From SOJZ01 sp964556565 (GTDB taxonomy: Archaea; Thermoproteota; Bathyarchaeia; Bathyarchaeales; Bathyarchaeaceae), in assembly GCA_964556565.1 (NCBI GenBank), contig CAZKWF010000012.1:1-38974 (forward strand): a stretch of 38,974 nt of DNA. The letters are read 5' to 3'. The position numbers and the translations under genes were made by a program. Under the pieces are notes generated by a model that was not told where the DNA came from, searched no databases, and worked only from the letters and a program-made list of their open reading frames with translations. Below, piece by piece: positions 15,629 to 23,804 of this stretch (positions are counted from its first letter, which is position 1; each line of letters begins with the position of its first letter).

Positions 15629-16369
15629 ATGCAGATCCTCAAGACCCACATAAGAGAAAAGAAGATGATTTCTGTAGTTATCCCCACCTTCCAAGAGGAG
15701 AAATTCATCGGTGCGACGTTAGCCAGTTTGCTTAGAATCAATCCAAGCATGGAAATCATAATGGTGGACGGAGGAAGCACCGATAAAACTGTTGAAACCG
15801 CTAAACGTTACGTGAATAATATCTATGTTTTTAAGGAGAGAGGAGTGTCCAAGGCTAGAAATTATGGCGCAGCTCGCACTGAAGGGGATATCATACTGTT
15901 TATTGATGCAAGCGTTATCGTTCCACCCTACCTCATAAAGGCAGTTAACAATATTTTTGCTTGCCCCAACATCGTCGGTGCAACCTGCAACAATATACCT
16001 CTAGACCCAAAAGCATCTGAATTAATTTTTTTCAAAATTTTGAACACATGTATCCGATTTTCCATGAATGTTTTGCCACCGACAAGATTTAAGTTCTATC
16101 CAAGCGGAGCGTTCATTGCAGTGAGAAAAGAAATGTTCAAGAAAATCGGTGGGTTCAACGAAGCCACAACAACATCAGAAGATTCTGATTTAATATACCA
16201 ATTATCTAAACGCGGAAAATTCGTTTTCATCAATGACTTATCCGTCTACGAATCGATGAGACGCCCAAGGCAGGTAGGATTGTTCAGGCTATTTAGGACA
16301 TGGATCAAAAATTATCTAATATTTCTAGTCTATGGCGTGACATCACATGAATGGACGCCTATACGATAA
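15629..16369 (+). CDS. Family 2 glycosyltransferase, DXD motif altered
   Basis: The 246-residue protein has a GT-A fold of family 2: ISVVIPTFQEEKFIGATL at the N-terminus, IIMVDGGSTDKT (nucleotide-binding DGGS), the GVSKARNYGA segment, then a FIDAS motif where family members have a DXD metal-binding motif, and SEDSDLIYQLSKRGKF near the C-terminus. FIDAS keeps the first Asp but has Ser in place of the second. The tandem neighbour at 16424 retains DAD, so this copy may have changed donor, metal need or activity. A second Met at 15665 is an alternative start. No membrane anchor is predicted apart from a hydrophobic patch near the C-terminus. Confidence 0.8.
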   Translation: MQILKTHIREKKMISVVIPTFQEEKFIGATLASLLRINPSMEIIMVDGGSTDKTVETAKRYVNNIYVFKERGVSKARNYGAARTEGDIILFIDASVIVPPYLIKAVNNIFACPNIVGATCNNIPLDPKASELIFFKILNTCIRFSMNVLPPTRFKFYPSGAFIAVRKEMFKKIGGFNEATTTSEDSDLIYQLSKRGKFVFINDLSVYESMRRPRQVGLFRLFRTWIKNYLIFLVYGVTSHEWTPIR

Positions 16370-16423
16370 CAAACTACGAATAGTGTATGAGACGACACGA
16401 TACATTTGAAGGCTAGAGGGACT

Positions 16424-17131
16424 ATGGAAACAAAAGTTCGAACCGTCTCGGTGGTCATTCCCGCTTTTCAAGAGGAAAAATACATAGCGGCAACATTGTC
16501 CAGGCTGGTTAACATAGATCATCTCATCGAGATCATAGTGGTTGACGGAGGAAGCAAAGATAAAACCGTTGAAGTCGCAAGGCGCTTCACGGATAAGGTG
16601 TACGTACTGCGAGAACAAGGGATAGCTAGGGCGAGAAATTATGGGGCCAAACGAGCATGCGGAGACGTTCTGGTTTTTCTTGATGCAGACGTGATTACCA
16701 CCGCTGATTTCGTGGAAAAGGTGCTTGAAACGTTTAGCAACTCTACAGTTATAGGCGCCACGTGTTTCATTATGCCCGTAAAACCAAGATTTCATGAAAA
16801 AGTTTTCTTTGACCTTCATAATTCTCTTACCCGAATTTTGGCTAGGTTCAAACCTCACTGCCGTGGAGAATTTTTTGTAGTCCGAAGAAGCGAGTTTTTG
16901 AAAGTCAACGGATTTGACGAAAGTTTGCCGTGCAGTGAGGACCATGAACTTGCGTTTCGGCTGTCAAAAAGAGGAAGATTCGTGTTTATTAAAAGCCTCA
17001 CCGTGTATGAGTCGTTAAGGCGGTTTCGAAAACTTGGACTTTTCAGGGTTGTCGGGATATGGCTTGCTAACTATCTCTCTTTTGTTATACGTGGAAAGAA
17101 TGTTTCGAAGGTTTGGTCACCCGTACGATGA
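16424..17131 (+). CDS. Family 2 glycosyltransferase, canonical DXD
   Basis: This is a paralogue of the preceding gene with the same architecture: VSVVIPAFQEEKYIAATL, IIVVDGGSKDKT, GIARARNYGAKRACGD, FLDADV (intact DXD), PCSEDHELAFRLSKRGRF, and the same C-terminal run YESLRRFRKLGLFRVVGIWLANYLSF. It transfers a sugar from a nucleotide donor, perhaps to a lipid or cell-surface glycan; the acceptor is unknown. I start it at the ATG at 16424, with AGAGGG just upstream; a TTG at 16406 would add six residues. The two genes are about 55 bases apart and probably arose by tandem duplication. Confidence 0.82.
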   Translation: METKVRTVSVVIPAFQEEKYIAATLSRLVNIDHLIEIIVVDGGSKDKTVEVARRFTDKVYVLREQGIARARNYGAKRACGDVLVFLDADVITTADFVEKVLETFSNSTVIGATCFIMPVKPRFHEKVFFDLHNSLTRILARFKPHCRGEFFVVRRSEFLKVNGFDESLPCSEDHELAFRLSKRGRFVFIKSLTVYESLRRFRKLGLFRVVGIWLANYLSFVIRGKNVSKVWSPVR

Positions 17132-17543
17132 GTCTCCAGCTGCAACCACATGTATGCCCTGAGTATTTCATAGACAGCACAGGCAACTGAAGCTCTTCAC
17201 CTCATCACCCAACGTTCTAACACATTTATAACGCTCATAACACTGACAACAAACAACATTAAATTCTCACGCAATCAAAGCGTAAACAGAGCCTCTACAA
17301 AGCTTAGGAGCAGAACCCAAAAACAACTCTGACAGAAGTCGCGACCCCTCCCCCCTAGGTAGGGGGTCTAATAAGAGAGAGAATAAGGAGCTGCAAAGAA
17401 TTAGGGGGGGCTATAGGGGGGTCTAATAAAAGAGAGACACACAAATAACATAACAAAGAGCAAACACAAAAACGTCGAAACATTCATAAACCTAATCACT
17501 GATAAAACCAGCACACAAAAAATTTAAAAAGGGGTGAAGGATC
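17132..17543 (+). other. Long gene-free leader upstream of rpl7ae with G-rich repeats
   Basis: These 412 bases hold no credible ORF. They contain cccccta-gg-taggggg (a hairpin-forming block at about 17350-17366) and two imperfect direct copies of a taggggg(g)tctaata(a/g) block (near 17359-17373 and 17413-17428), the second preceded by another G run (17404-17410). The region then becomes A-rich up to a GGGGTGA Shine-Dalgarno at 17531. It could be an untranslated leader with regulatory structure for the ribosomal protein operon. I see no tRNA or known riboswitch here. Confidence 0.5.
17531..17537 (+). promoter_or_regulatory. Shine-Dalgarno ggggtga that sets the rpl7ae start
   Basis: ggggtga ends six bases before the ACG at 17544 and its last three bases form an in-frame stop. 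Only agg, atc and acg codons separate it from the conserved SRPFYVKF start of L7Ae, so translation must begin at ATC (17541) or ACG (17544). Confidence 0.65.
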
Positions 17544-17930
17544 ACGTCCAGACCATTCTACGTAAAATTTGAAATTCCAAAAGAAATAGCAGACGCCGCA
17601 TATGAAGCCCTACAAATAGCTGCACAAACAGGCGCCACATGCAAAGGCACAAACGAAACAACCAAAGCCATCGAAAGAGGACAAGCAAAACTAGTAGTCA
17701 TAGCCGAAGACGTAGACCCACCAGAAGTCGTCGCACACCTACCCATACTCTGCGACGAACACAAAATCCCATACACCTTCGTACCCAACAAACAAAAACT
17801 CGGAACCTCCGCAGGAATAGACGTACCCGCAGCCTCAGTATGCATAACCGAAGCCGGCAACGCAACAGACTTAATCAAAGAAATCTCCAACAGAATCGAA
17901 GAACTGAAAAAGAAGGGCCACAGCGAATGA
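17544..17930 (+). CDS. rpl7ae: Ribosomal protein L7Ae, apparent ACG start
   Basis: The 128-codon frame reads SRPFYVKFEIPKEIADAAYEAL, then TGATCKGTNETTKAIERG, LVVIAEDVDPPEVVAHLPILCDE and IPYTFVPNKQKLGTSAGI, matching archaeal L7Ae from end to end. L7Ae binds kink-turns in 23S rRNA, box C/D and H/ACA guide RNAs and RNase P. No ATG, GTG or TTG lies between the in-frame stop at 17535 and the conserved start. Homologues begin MS(K/R)PFYV, which aligns their Met with ACG at 17544, one base from ATG. Either a near-cognate start is used or the base is an error. Its stop overlaps the rps28e start (ATGA). Confidence 0.85.
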   Translation, partial: TSRPFYVKFEIPKEIADAAYEALQIAAQTGATCKGTNETTKAIERGQAKLVVIAEDVDPPEVVAHLPILCDEHKIPYTFVPNKQKLGTSAGIDVPAASVCITEAGNATDLIKEISNRIEELKKKGHSE

Positions 17931-18145
17931 CCGAAGAAGCAGAAGGACTAACACCAGCCGAAGTCATCCAAATAATCGGCCGAACAGGAACAACAGGCCA
18001 AATCACACAAGTCAGAGTCCGCATACTCGAAGGCAGAGACAGAGGCCGCATCATAACCAGAAACGTAAAAGGCCCAATACGCACCAACGACATCCTCATG
18101 CTAAGAGAAACAGACCGCGAAGCAAGGAAAATGAGACGACGATAA
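17927..18145 (+). CDS. rps28e: Ribosomal protein S28e
   Basis: The 72-residue product contains the S28e signature: PAEVIQIIGRTGTTGQITQVRVRILEGRDRGRIITRNVKGPIRTNDILMLRETDREARKMRRR, read here in parts, with an OB-like fold and the highly conserved basic C-terminal end. It is part of the small ribosomal subunit near the mRNA exit. It starts by ATGA overlap with rpl7ae. The order L7Ae-S28e-L24e is a standard archaeal ribosomal cluster, so identification is secure despite the short length. Confidence 0.93.
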   Translation: MTEEAEGLTPAEVIQIIGRTGTTGQITQVRVRILEGRDRGRIITRNVKGPIRTNDILMLRETDREARKMRRR

Positions 18146-18158
18146 CGAGGTTTCACTG

Positions 18159-18356
18159 ATGCCAAAGCCTCGACAATGCTCATTCTGCGGAAACGAATTC
18201 CCACCAGGCACAGGCATCATGTACGTAAAAAACGACGGAACAACCCTCTGGTTTTGCTCAAGCAAATGCAGAAAAAGCTCAACAAAGCTGAAACGAGATT
18301 CGCGCAAGGTTCGATGGACAAAATATTTTGGAAAAGAAGAGAGAGGAAAGGCATAA
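18159..18356 (+). CDS. rpl24e: Ribosomal protein L24e
   Basis: The 65-residue protein is a zinc-binding ribosomal protein of the large subunit, with the two Cys pairs CSFCG (residues 7-11) and CSSKC (residues 33-37) and the KLKRDSRKVRWTKYF tail typical of L24e. It follows rps28e by 13 bases containing GAGG. In many archaea a nucleoside diphosphate kinase gene follows L24e before the aIF5B gene. Here the 283 bases between L24e and infB contain no ndk. Confidence 0.92.
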   Translation: MPKPRQCSFCGNEFPPGTGIMYVKNDGTTLWFCSSKCRKSSTKLKRDSRKVRWTKYFGKEERGKA

Positions 18357-18565
18357 TCAAGTATACACCTGCCTTTTCAAAGCATAACCCACCAAAAACA
18401 GTCACGAATATGCTGTGAAAGGCAAAGCATTTTCAACGCACTCTCTGAATAAATCTCCTTCCATACAATACTTGAAGTAAATACTTTTCCTCAAACATCT
18501 GCTCTAATGAAACTTGTTACTAATATCCATCATGAGTTTACGACATTAACTTGATGGCGAAACAA

Positions 18566-18573
18566 TTTATAAC
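18566..18573 (+). promoter_or_regulatory. TATA-like promoter for infB
   Basis: tttataac lies about 70 bases upstream of the infB ATG, predicting a transcript start near 18595 and a leader of about 45 bases with GAGGG near the start codon. The 18357-18639 gap holds nothing else that I can identify. Confidence 0.4.
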
Positions 18574-18639
18574 GTTGATACACTATTCATGATGAGACTG
18601 GTTGGTCACGTTTTCCAATGAGAAAAGAGGGTAAATCAG

Positions 18640-20418
18640 ATGCCTGTAAGGCAACCCATCGTGTGCGTGCTTGGCCACATCGACACAGGCAAGACCTTGC
18701 TACTGGACAGAATCAGAAAAAGCAGCGTCCAAGCCCGTGAAGCCGGAGGCATAACCCAGCATATCGGAGCAAGCTTCTTCCCCTTCAAAACACTCAAGGA
18801 AATATGCGGGCCTCTCCTAAAAAAATTTAGAAGTAAAATACAAATTCCCGGATTACTTGTAATCGACACCCCCGGACACGAAGCTTTCGCCAACCTGAGA
18901 AAAAGAGGCGGCGGGGTAGCAGATATCGCAATCCTCGTTATCGACGTCTTAAAGGGCTTCGAAGCTCAAACCAATGAATGCATCGACATCCTTAAGGCAA
19001 GAAAAACCCCATTTCTCGTCGCAGCAAACAAAATCGACCGTATACCCGGCTGGAAATCCAAACCAAACGAGCCATTTCTAACATCATATCAAACCCAAGA
19101 CCCATACGTTCGCCAAGACCTTGACAACCGCCTTTACACAATTCTAGGAACATTTTCCAGAATCGGTTTCCGAGCAGACCGCTTTGACAAAATATCCGAT
19201 TTCACTCAAACGGCAGCCGTTGTTCCAGTAAGCGCCAAAACAGGAGAAGGCATACCCGAGCTTCTAGCAGTTCTAGTAGGCTTAACTCAACAATTCTTGC
19301 GAACTCGACTGAAAGTGACAAGAGGCCCAGCAAAAGGTACAGTCCTAGAAGTTAAGGAGGAACCTGGACTTGGAATCACCATTAATGCAGTCATCTACGA
19401 CGGCGTGCTCAAAAAAGGCGACATAATCGTTGTTGGAGGAAAAGAAAAACCCCTCGTAACCAAGGTCCGCGCAGCACTTCTGCCCAAACCGCTTGACGAA
19501 ATCAGAGACCCCAGAGACAAATTCTCCTCAGTAAACACGATTTCAGCTGCAACTGGAATAAAAATAGCGGCACCAGACCTTGAAGATGCTCTAGCTGGCG
19601 CACCATTGTATGTAGTTCCATCCGAAAACCAACTTGAAAAATACATCAAAACGGTTTCTGAAGAGATAGAAAAAATCAGAATTGCTACCGGTATAGAAGG
19701 CATTGTGCTAAAAACTGACACGTTAGGTTCTCTTGAGGCAATTGCGGATATTCTGAGGCGAAGCAATGTTCCAATACGATTGGCAGATGTTGGCGATGTT
19801 TCTAAACGAGACATTATGGAAGCAGTCGTAGTTAAGGAACACGAACCACTTCACGGAGTCATCATAGCCTTCAACGTAAAGACACTACCAGACGCGGAAG
19901 AAGAAGCAAGAGATCGAAGAGTCCCGATATTCCAACACAACATCATTTATCATTTAATCGACGATTACACTAAATGGGCGAGAAGCAAGAAAGAAGCACA
20001 TCTTCAAGAAGAATTCAACAGATTAATTAAACCTGGCAAAATAAAACTTCTTCCCGGCCATGTGTTTAGACGGGCCAAACCTGCCATAGTAGGAATCGAG
20101 GTTTTAGCTGGGCGAATCAAACCTAAATATATGCTTGCCAGAGAAGACGGAAGTAACATCGGGGAAATAATCCAAATTCAAGATCGTGGACAAACCGTCT
20201 CAGAAGCAAAAACTGGAATGCAAGTAGCTATCTCACTAGACAAACCCACTGTAGGAAGACACATCTACGAAAAGGATATACTTCACGTTAAGGTTCCGGA
20301 AGAACACGCAAAAAAGTTGCTAACAAAGTTCCAAGATCGCTTATCCCCAGAAGGACTCAATGTTCTGAACGAGCTTGTCGACGTGATGAGACGCAAATCT
20401 CCTTTTTGGGCAGCCTAA
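18640..20418 (+). CDS. infB: Translation initiation factor aIF5B
   Basis: The 592-residue GTPase promotes subunit joining at the end of initiation. It has G1 GHIDTGKT (residues 12-19; DTGK, as in eukaryotic eIF5B, rather than bacterial DHGK), switch I EAGGITQHIGA, G3 DTPGHEAF near 76, G4 NKID near 130 and G5-like SAKTGEG near 199. After these come domains II and III and a C-terminal domain with HVFRRAKPAIVGIEVLAG. Length matches archaeal aIF5B, which lacks the long eukaryotic N-terminal extension. It follows the L7Ae/S28e/L24e genes, the usual archaeal context, but with its own promoter-like element. Confidence 0.95.
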   Translation: MPVRQPIVCVLGHIDTGKTLLLDRIRKSSVQAREAGGITQHIGASFFPFKTLKEICGPLLKKFRSKIQIPGLLVIDTPGHEAFANLRKRGGGVADIAILVIDVLKGFEAQTNECIDILKARKTPFLVAANKIDRIPGWKSKPNEPFLTSYQTQDPYVRQDLDNRLYTILGTFSRIGFRADRFDKISDFTQTAAVVPVSAKTGEGIPELLAVLVGLTQQFLRTRLKVTRGPAKGTVLEVKEEPGLGITINAVIYDGVLKKGDIIVVGGKEKPLVTKVRAALLPKPLDEIRDPRDKFSSVNTISAATGIKIAAPDLEDALAGAPLYVVPSENQLEKYIKTVSEEIEKIRIATGIEGIVLKTDTLGSLEAIADILRRSNVPIRLADVGDVSKRDIMEAVVVKEHEPLHGVIIAFNVKTLPDAEEEARDRRVPIFQHNIIYHLIDDYTKWARSKKEAHLQEEFNRLIKPGKIKLLPGHVFRRAKPAIVGIEVLAGRIKPKYMLAREDGSNIGEIIQIQDRGQTVSEAKTGMQVAISLDKPTVGRHIYEKDILHVKVPEEHAKKLLTKFQDRLSPEGLNVLNELVDVMRRKSPFWAA

Positions 20419-20445
20419 ACGCCTAATAAGGTGAACAAACTCTGC

Positions 20446-21108
20446 TTAGGCAGTTTCTCGAGCAACAGTTAATATTTTGACGTAGTCAGCAGTGTCTGCG
20501 CAGCTGTCTGCTACTTCCTCCATGGACTCCAACAAGTCTTTAAGTATCATTAATGTAGCAGGATTGACATCTTCACCGTGTTTAAGGAGTAAACTTTTAG
20601 TTTCTAAATAATTGTCGTCAACTTTTTTCTCTACTTGGTCAACCTTTTGTGAAAGAGCTCTGGCTTCATGCGGAGCGCTCCCCAATTTCTCAAGACTTTT
20701 TCGTAAGGTAGAGGCGCAATCCACTAGGTTGCCAGCCATGCCGACATACATACCCCAAACATCTTCAGGCACCTCAGCCTCGGTCAGGACAAAAACGCTC
20801 CTTGAAGAATCCTTCACGTGATCTGCCATCACATCAAGTCTCTTGACCAAATGCATGATATCTTCACGATCATTAGACGGTAGACTTCCCCTTGTCAACT
20901 CCTCGAAAACTGATCTTCTAAGGTTATCAATTTCCTCCTCTATAGGGAAGAGCCGTTCTATACACTTCTTCGCCTTTTCTTTGTTTCTCTTCGAGGCGGC
21001 AATGATAGATTTCTCAAGTTCAGTGACGGTGTCGATAGCAAGCGTCATCTGCCGATACGCAAGATCCAAAACCTTAGACTTACGGCGATTCACAAACCAT
21101 TGTTCCAT
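20446..21108 (-). CDS. DUF47 (PhoU-like) family protein
   Basis: The 220-residue protein is all-helical with the DUF47/PhoU-like pattern: AYRQMTLAIDTVTELEKSI, RLFPIEEEIDNLRRSVFEELTRGSLPSNDREDIMHLVKRLDVMADHVKDSSR, and a C-terminal helical hairpin ending EEVADSCADTADYVKIL. The paired acidic E/DxxxD segments of this fold bind metal ions. DUF47 proteins are often encoded beside low-affinity phosphate permeases (PiT) and are thought to regulate them, but no permease gene is seen here. It is divergent from the pilus operon across 274 bases that include the palindrome gaatgtacattc (21317-21328). Confidence 0.82.
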   Translation of the reverse strand: MEQWFVNRRKSKVLDLAYRQMTLAIDTVTELEKSIIAASKRNKEKAKKCIERLFPIEEEIDNLRRSVFEELTRGSLPSNDREDIMHLVKRLDVMADHVKDSSRSVFVLTEAEVPEDVWGMYVGMAGNLVDCASTLRKSLEKLGSAPHEARALSQKVDQVEKKVDDNYLETKSLLLKHGEDVNPATLMILKDLLESMEEVADSCADTADYVKILTVARETA

Positions 21109-21382
21109 CTAGTCTGCCTCCTCAAGGAAACATCTATATGTAAAGCGGGAACGCCTTTAAAAAACATCTTATTGTTACCATTAGAAAGGGAATAAAAGAC
21201 ATTTGTAGATGCTATTTTCCAGAATTTTGAATGTCTGCAAAATGTTGGTGTAAGTGGAAACTTAAGTGATTTAACATTCATAGAGTTTATTAAGTCTTGT
21301 GACACACTATTCTCGTGAATGTACATTCGCCTATAGCAAACGCATCCCTAGAAAGAATGAGATTGGCGAGAGTGAACGCTAA

Positions 21383-22900
21383 ATGGTACATGAAGCAAAG
21401 GCAGTGAAAGAAAAAGAGCCTTCAGTGTTTCGAGAAGTTTATCCCATAAATGAGCCCTACGTCTACGCTGCAGTTGTTAGGCAACCCAATACACAAAAGA
21501 TGTTGTATGAAATAATTGAGCCTACGCTTCTTGAAGAAGAAAAGACCCAACTCAAAGAAATTAAGGCTCTTCTGATGGAGGAGATAAATGTCAATTTTAA
21601 AGACCTTGAAACAAGAGAAAAGGCTGAGCAGTATCTGAGAAACAAAGTTCGGGAAGTCATAAAGGACTACCACTTAAAGATTGCTGATGAAGCCATCGAC
21701 AAGTTCATGTACTACATCGTACGTGACTTCATTGGCTACGGAAAAATCGACCCTTTCATGAAAGATCATTTGATCGAAGATATTTCTGCTGATGGCGTCA
21801 ACATTCCCATATACATTTGGCACAGAGAATACGAGTCTCTGCCTACAAACATCATATACAAGGACGTTAACGAACTGAATTCGTTTATAATCCGGCTAGC
21901 TTACCTCGCCAAAAAGAATGTTTCCATCGCAAGTCCAATGCTTGATGCCTCCTTGCCAGATGGAAGTCGTATCCAACTCACTTATGGAACTGAAGTCACT
22001 AGAAGAGGCTCAACATTTACGATTCGCCGGTTTCGCGCGAATCCACTCACCATTTCAGATTTGATTTCCTTCAACACTCTTTCATCGGATCTGGCCGCGT
22101 ATTTCTGGTATGCCATTGAAAATCGAGCATCTGTTCTCATAGCAGGGGGAGTGGCATCAGGGAAGACGACTACGCTCAACTGCCTGTCGATGTTCATAAA
22201 ACCTGAATTGAAAATTGTGAGCGTAGAGGACACCGCTGAGCTTAATTTGCCCCATGAAAATTGGATTTCATCCATTGTGCGACCTGGGTTTTTATACGAA
22301 CAAAAAGCGACGGGCGCCATTACACTGTTTGATCTTTTGAAGGCGGCAGTGCGACAGAGACCTGACTACATCATTGTAGGTGAAGTCCGTGGCGAAGAGG
22401 CTTACACTCTTTTTCAGGCGATGGCCACTGGGCATTTAGGCATGAGTACTGTTCATGCTGAATCTGTGGACGCCGTTATTCACCGTTTGGAGTCTGAGCC
22501 CATGAGTATCCCACGGCCTCTCCTCTCTATGATTGATGTGGTGATGATTCAGTTACGGACTGAGATCGAAGGAAAACCCGCTAGAAGAGCTCTCACCGTG
22601 ACCGAGATGGTGGCTCTGGATCCGAAGACAAAGGAGTTTCTAACAAATGATGTATATCGATGGGATGCGAAGCACGATGTTTTCTTGTTTTCTGGACGAA
22701 GCTACATTTTGGAGAGGAACATGAAAAAACTGGAGCTTGATTCCAAGAAAATTCAAGAGGAGCTTCATCAAAGAAAAACAGTGTTAGAATGGATGGTTAG
22801 AAATAAGATTCAGAGATATACTGATGTTGCTGCCATAATTCGAGAATATTACGCCAATCCTATCCGCATTTATCGAAAAGCAAGGATGGGAGCGCATTGA
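21383..22900 (+). CDS. Type IV pilus assembly ATPase (GspE/VirB11 superfamily)
   Basis: The 505-residue ATPase powers pilus assembly. After an N-terminal domain of about 230 residues come Walker A GGVASGKTT (near 254-262), an Asp-box-like VSVEDTAEL (near 279), RPDYIIVGEVRGEEA (Walker B, near 330-345) and the His box TGHLGMSTVHAES. This layout fits archaeal FlaI/TadA-type ATPases. Its stop overlaps the TTG start of the next gene. With two TadC-like proteins and a pilin downstream it forms a minimal archaeal type IV pilus operon. No archaellum-specific genes (flaH, flaG, flaF) are present, so an adhesion or surface pilus is more likely than an archaellum. Confidence 0.9.
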   Translation: MVHEAKAVKEKEPSVFREVYPINEPYVYAAVVRQPNTQKMLYEIIEPTLLEEEKTQLKEIKALLMEEINVNFKDLETREKAEQYLRNKVREVIKDYHLKIADEAIDKFMYYIVRDFIGYGKIDPFMKDHLIEDISADGVNIPIYIWHREYESLPTNIIYKDVNELNSFIIRLAYLAKKNVSIASPMLDASLPDGSRIQLTYGTEVTRRGSTFTIRRFRANPLTISDLISFNTLSSDLAAYFWYAIENRASVLIAGGVASGKTTTLNCLSMFIKPELKIVSVEDTAELNLPHENWISSIVRPGFLYEQKATGAITLFDLLKAAVRQRPDYIIVGEVRGEEAYTLFQAMATGHLGMSTVHAESVDAVIHRLESEPMSIPRPLLSMIDVVMIQLRTEIEGKPARRALTVTEMVALDPKTKEFLTNDVYRWDAKHDVFLFSGRSYILERNMKKLELDSKKIQEELHQRKTVLEWMVRNKIQRYTDVAAIIREYYANPIRIYRKARMGAH

Positions 22901-23802
22901 GTTTAGGCGACACCAAAAATAATCTTAAGAAAGCGTGCATGCTTGCTTATCGAGTTGTTGGGGAAAAAGCCGCTCGACTCTTGCCTTTGTTTAGAGACAT
23001 GGATAAAAACTTACGAAAATCAGGAATAAAAATCAGTTTCAGGGCATACGTTAGCTTGACTGTTCTTATGACCTTGCTGGTTTCCATTTCCTTCCTCACA
23101 ATATTATCCTTCATTCTAATTTCATTTCTTCATTTTCCATTAATTTCTTCGCTTCTCTTTGGAATAGGAGCAAGTTTGCTTGTGGGGGTCTCAATGATCA
23201 TCGGTTTTTACGCCTATCCCATTTATCGCGCAGATAGTTTGAAAAGAAACTTAGAGGATGGGCTTCCCTTCACCGCAGGTTACATGGCCATATTAGCCGG
23301 TGCAGGAGTACCTCCTGATCTCATATTTCGTTCTTTGGCCCAAGTTGACGCCCCGCTGGCGGGTTCAAATGAAGCTAAAACCATAATACGGGATGTGGAA
23401 CTCTTCGGCTTTGACATCTTTTCGGCCTTGGAGTCTGCCTCTAATCGAACACCCTCTACAAAGTTTAAAGAGCTGCTTGAAGGCTTCATCGCTACTATTC
23501 GCTCTGGAGGAAGCTTAACGAAGTATCTTGTGACTCGATCGCGTCAATACATGAAATTGAAACAAATCGCTATGCGTCGATTCTCTGATAACCTTGGAGT
23601 TTTGGCGGAGTTTTACGTTACTCTGTGTGTTGCGGGCCCCCTCATTTTCGTCGTGATGCTTGCAGTAATGGCGATGTTAGGTGGAGGCGGGCAGGGGTTA
23701 CTCAATCCTCGTTTGTTGCTATATCTTCTGTCATACCTCGGCATACCAGTGGGATCAGCCGTATTTTTGATAATTCTAGATGCCGTTTCACCAAGGCGGT
23801 GA
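22897..23802 (+). CDS. Pilus assembly membrane platform protein, TadC/FlaJ-like (1)
   Basis: The 301-residue protein is the first of two type II secretion F-domain proteins. It has spans near residues 50-75, 80-105 and two more in the last third (about 240-262 and 272-292), with a cytoplasmic four-helix F domain between them (DGLPFTAGYMAILAGAGVPPDLIFRSLA). It starts at TTG overlapping the ATPase stop (TTGA), so the genes are translationally coupled. It would form the inner-membrane base on which the ATPase acts. Splitting the platform into two proteins is normal for Tad-like and several archaeal pili. Confidence 0.85.
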   Translation: MSLGDTKNNLKKACMLAYRVVGEKAARLLPLFRDMDKNLRKSGIKISFRAYVSLTVLMTLLVSISFLTILSFILISFLHFPLISSLLFGIGASLLVGVSMIIGFYAYPIYRADSLKRNLEDGLPFTAGYMAILAGAGVPPDLIFRSLAQVDAPLAGSNEAKTIIRDVELFGFDIFSALESASNRTPSTKFKELLEGFIATIRSGGSLTKYLVTRSRQYMKLKQIAMRRFSDNLGVLAEFYVTLCVAGPLIFVVMLAVMAMLGGGGQGLLNPRLLLYLLSYLGIPVGSAVFLIILDAVSPRR

Positions 23803-23804
23803 AT

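Noticed and set aside
17522..17530. atttaaaaa read as a TATA box for rpl7ae
   Set aside because: It lies only about 15-20 bases before the start codon and immediately before the Shine-Dalgarno, so transcription would start inside the gene.
17558..17890. Minus-strand ORF of 110 codons opposite the L7Ae gene
   Set aside because: It is a shadow of rpl7ae, which matches L7Ae over its full length on the plus strand.
17639..17926. Long plus-strand frame whose N-terminal part precedes S28e
   Set aside because: The first 96 codons are an Arg/Thr/His-rich shadow of rpl7ae; only the part from 17927 is a real gene (rps28e).
18176..18418. 80-codon plus-strand ORF over and after rpl24e
   Set aside because: Out-of-frame shadow of L24e with a basic, unstructured product; L24e itself is clear.
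23625..23804. Upstream extension of the second TadC-like gene
   Set aside because: It overlaps the preceding gene, encodes no family-like residues, and the ATG at 23805 fits the family start.
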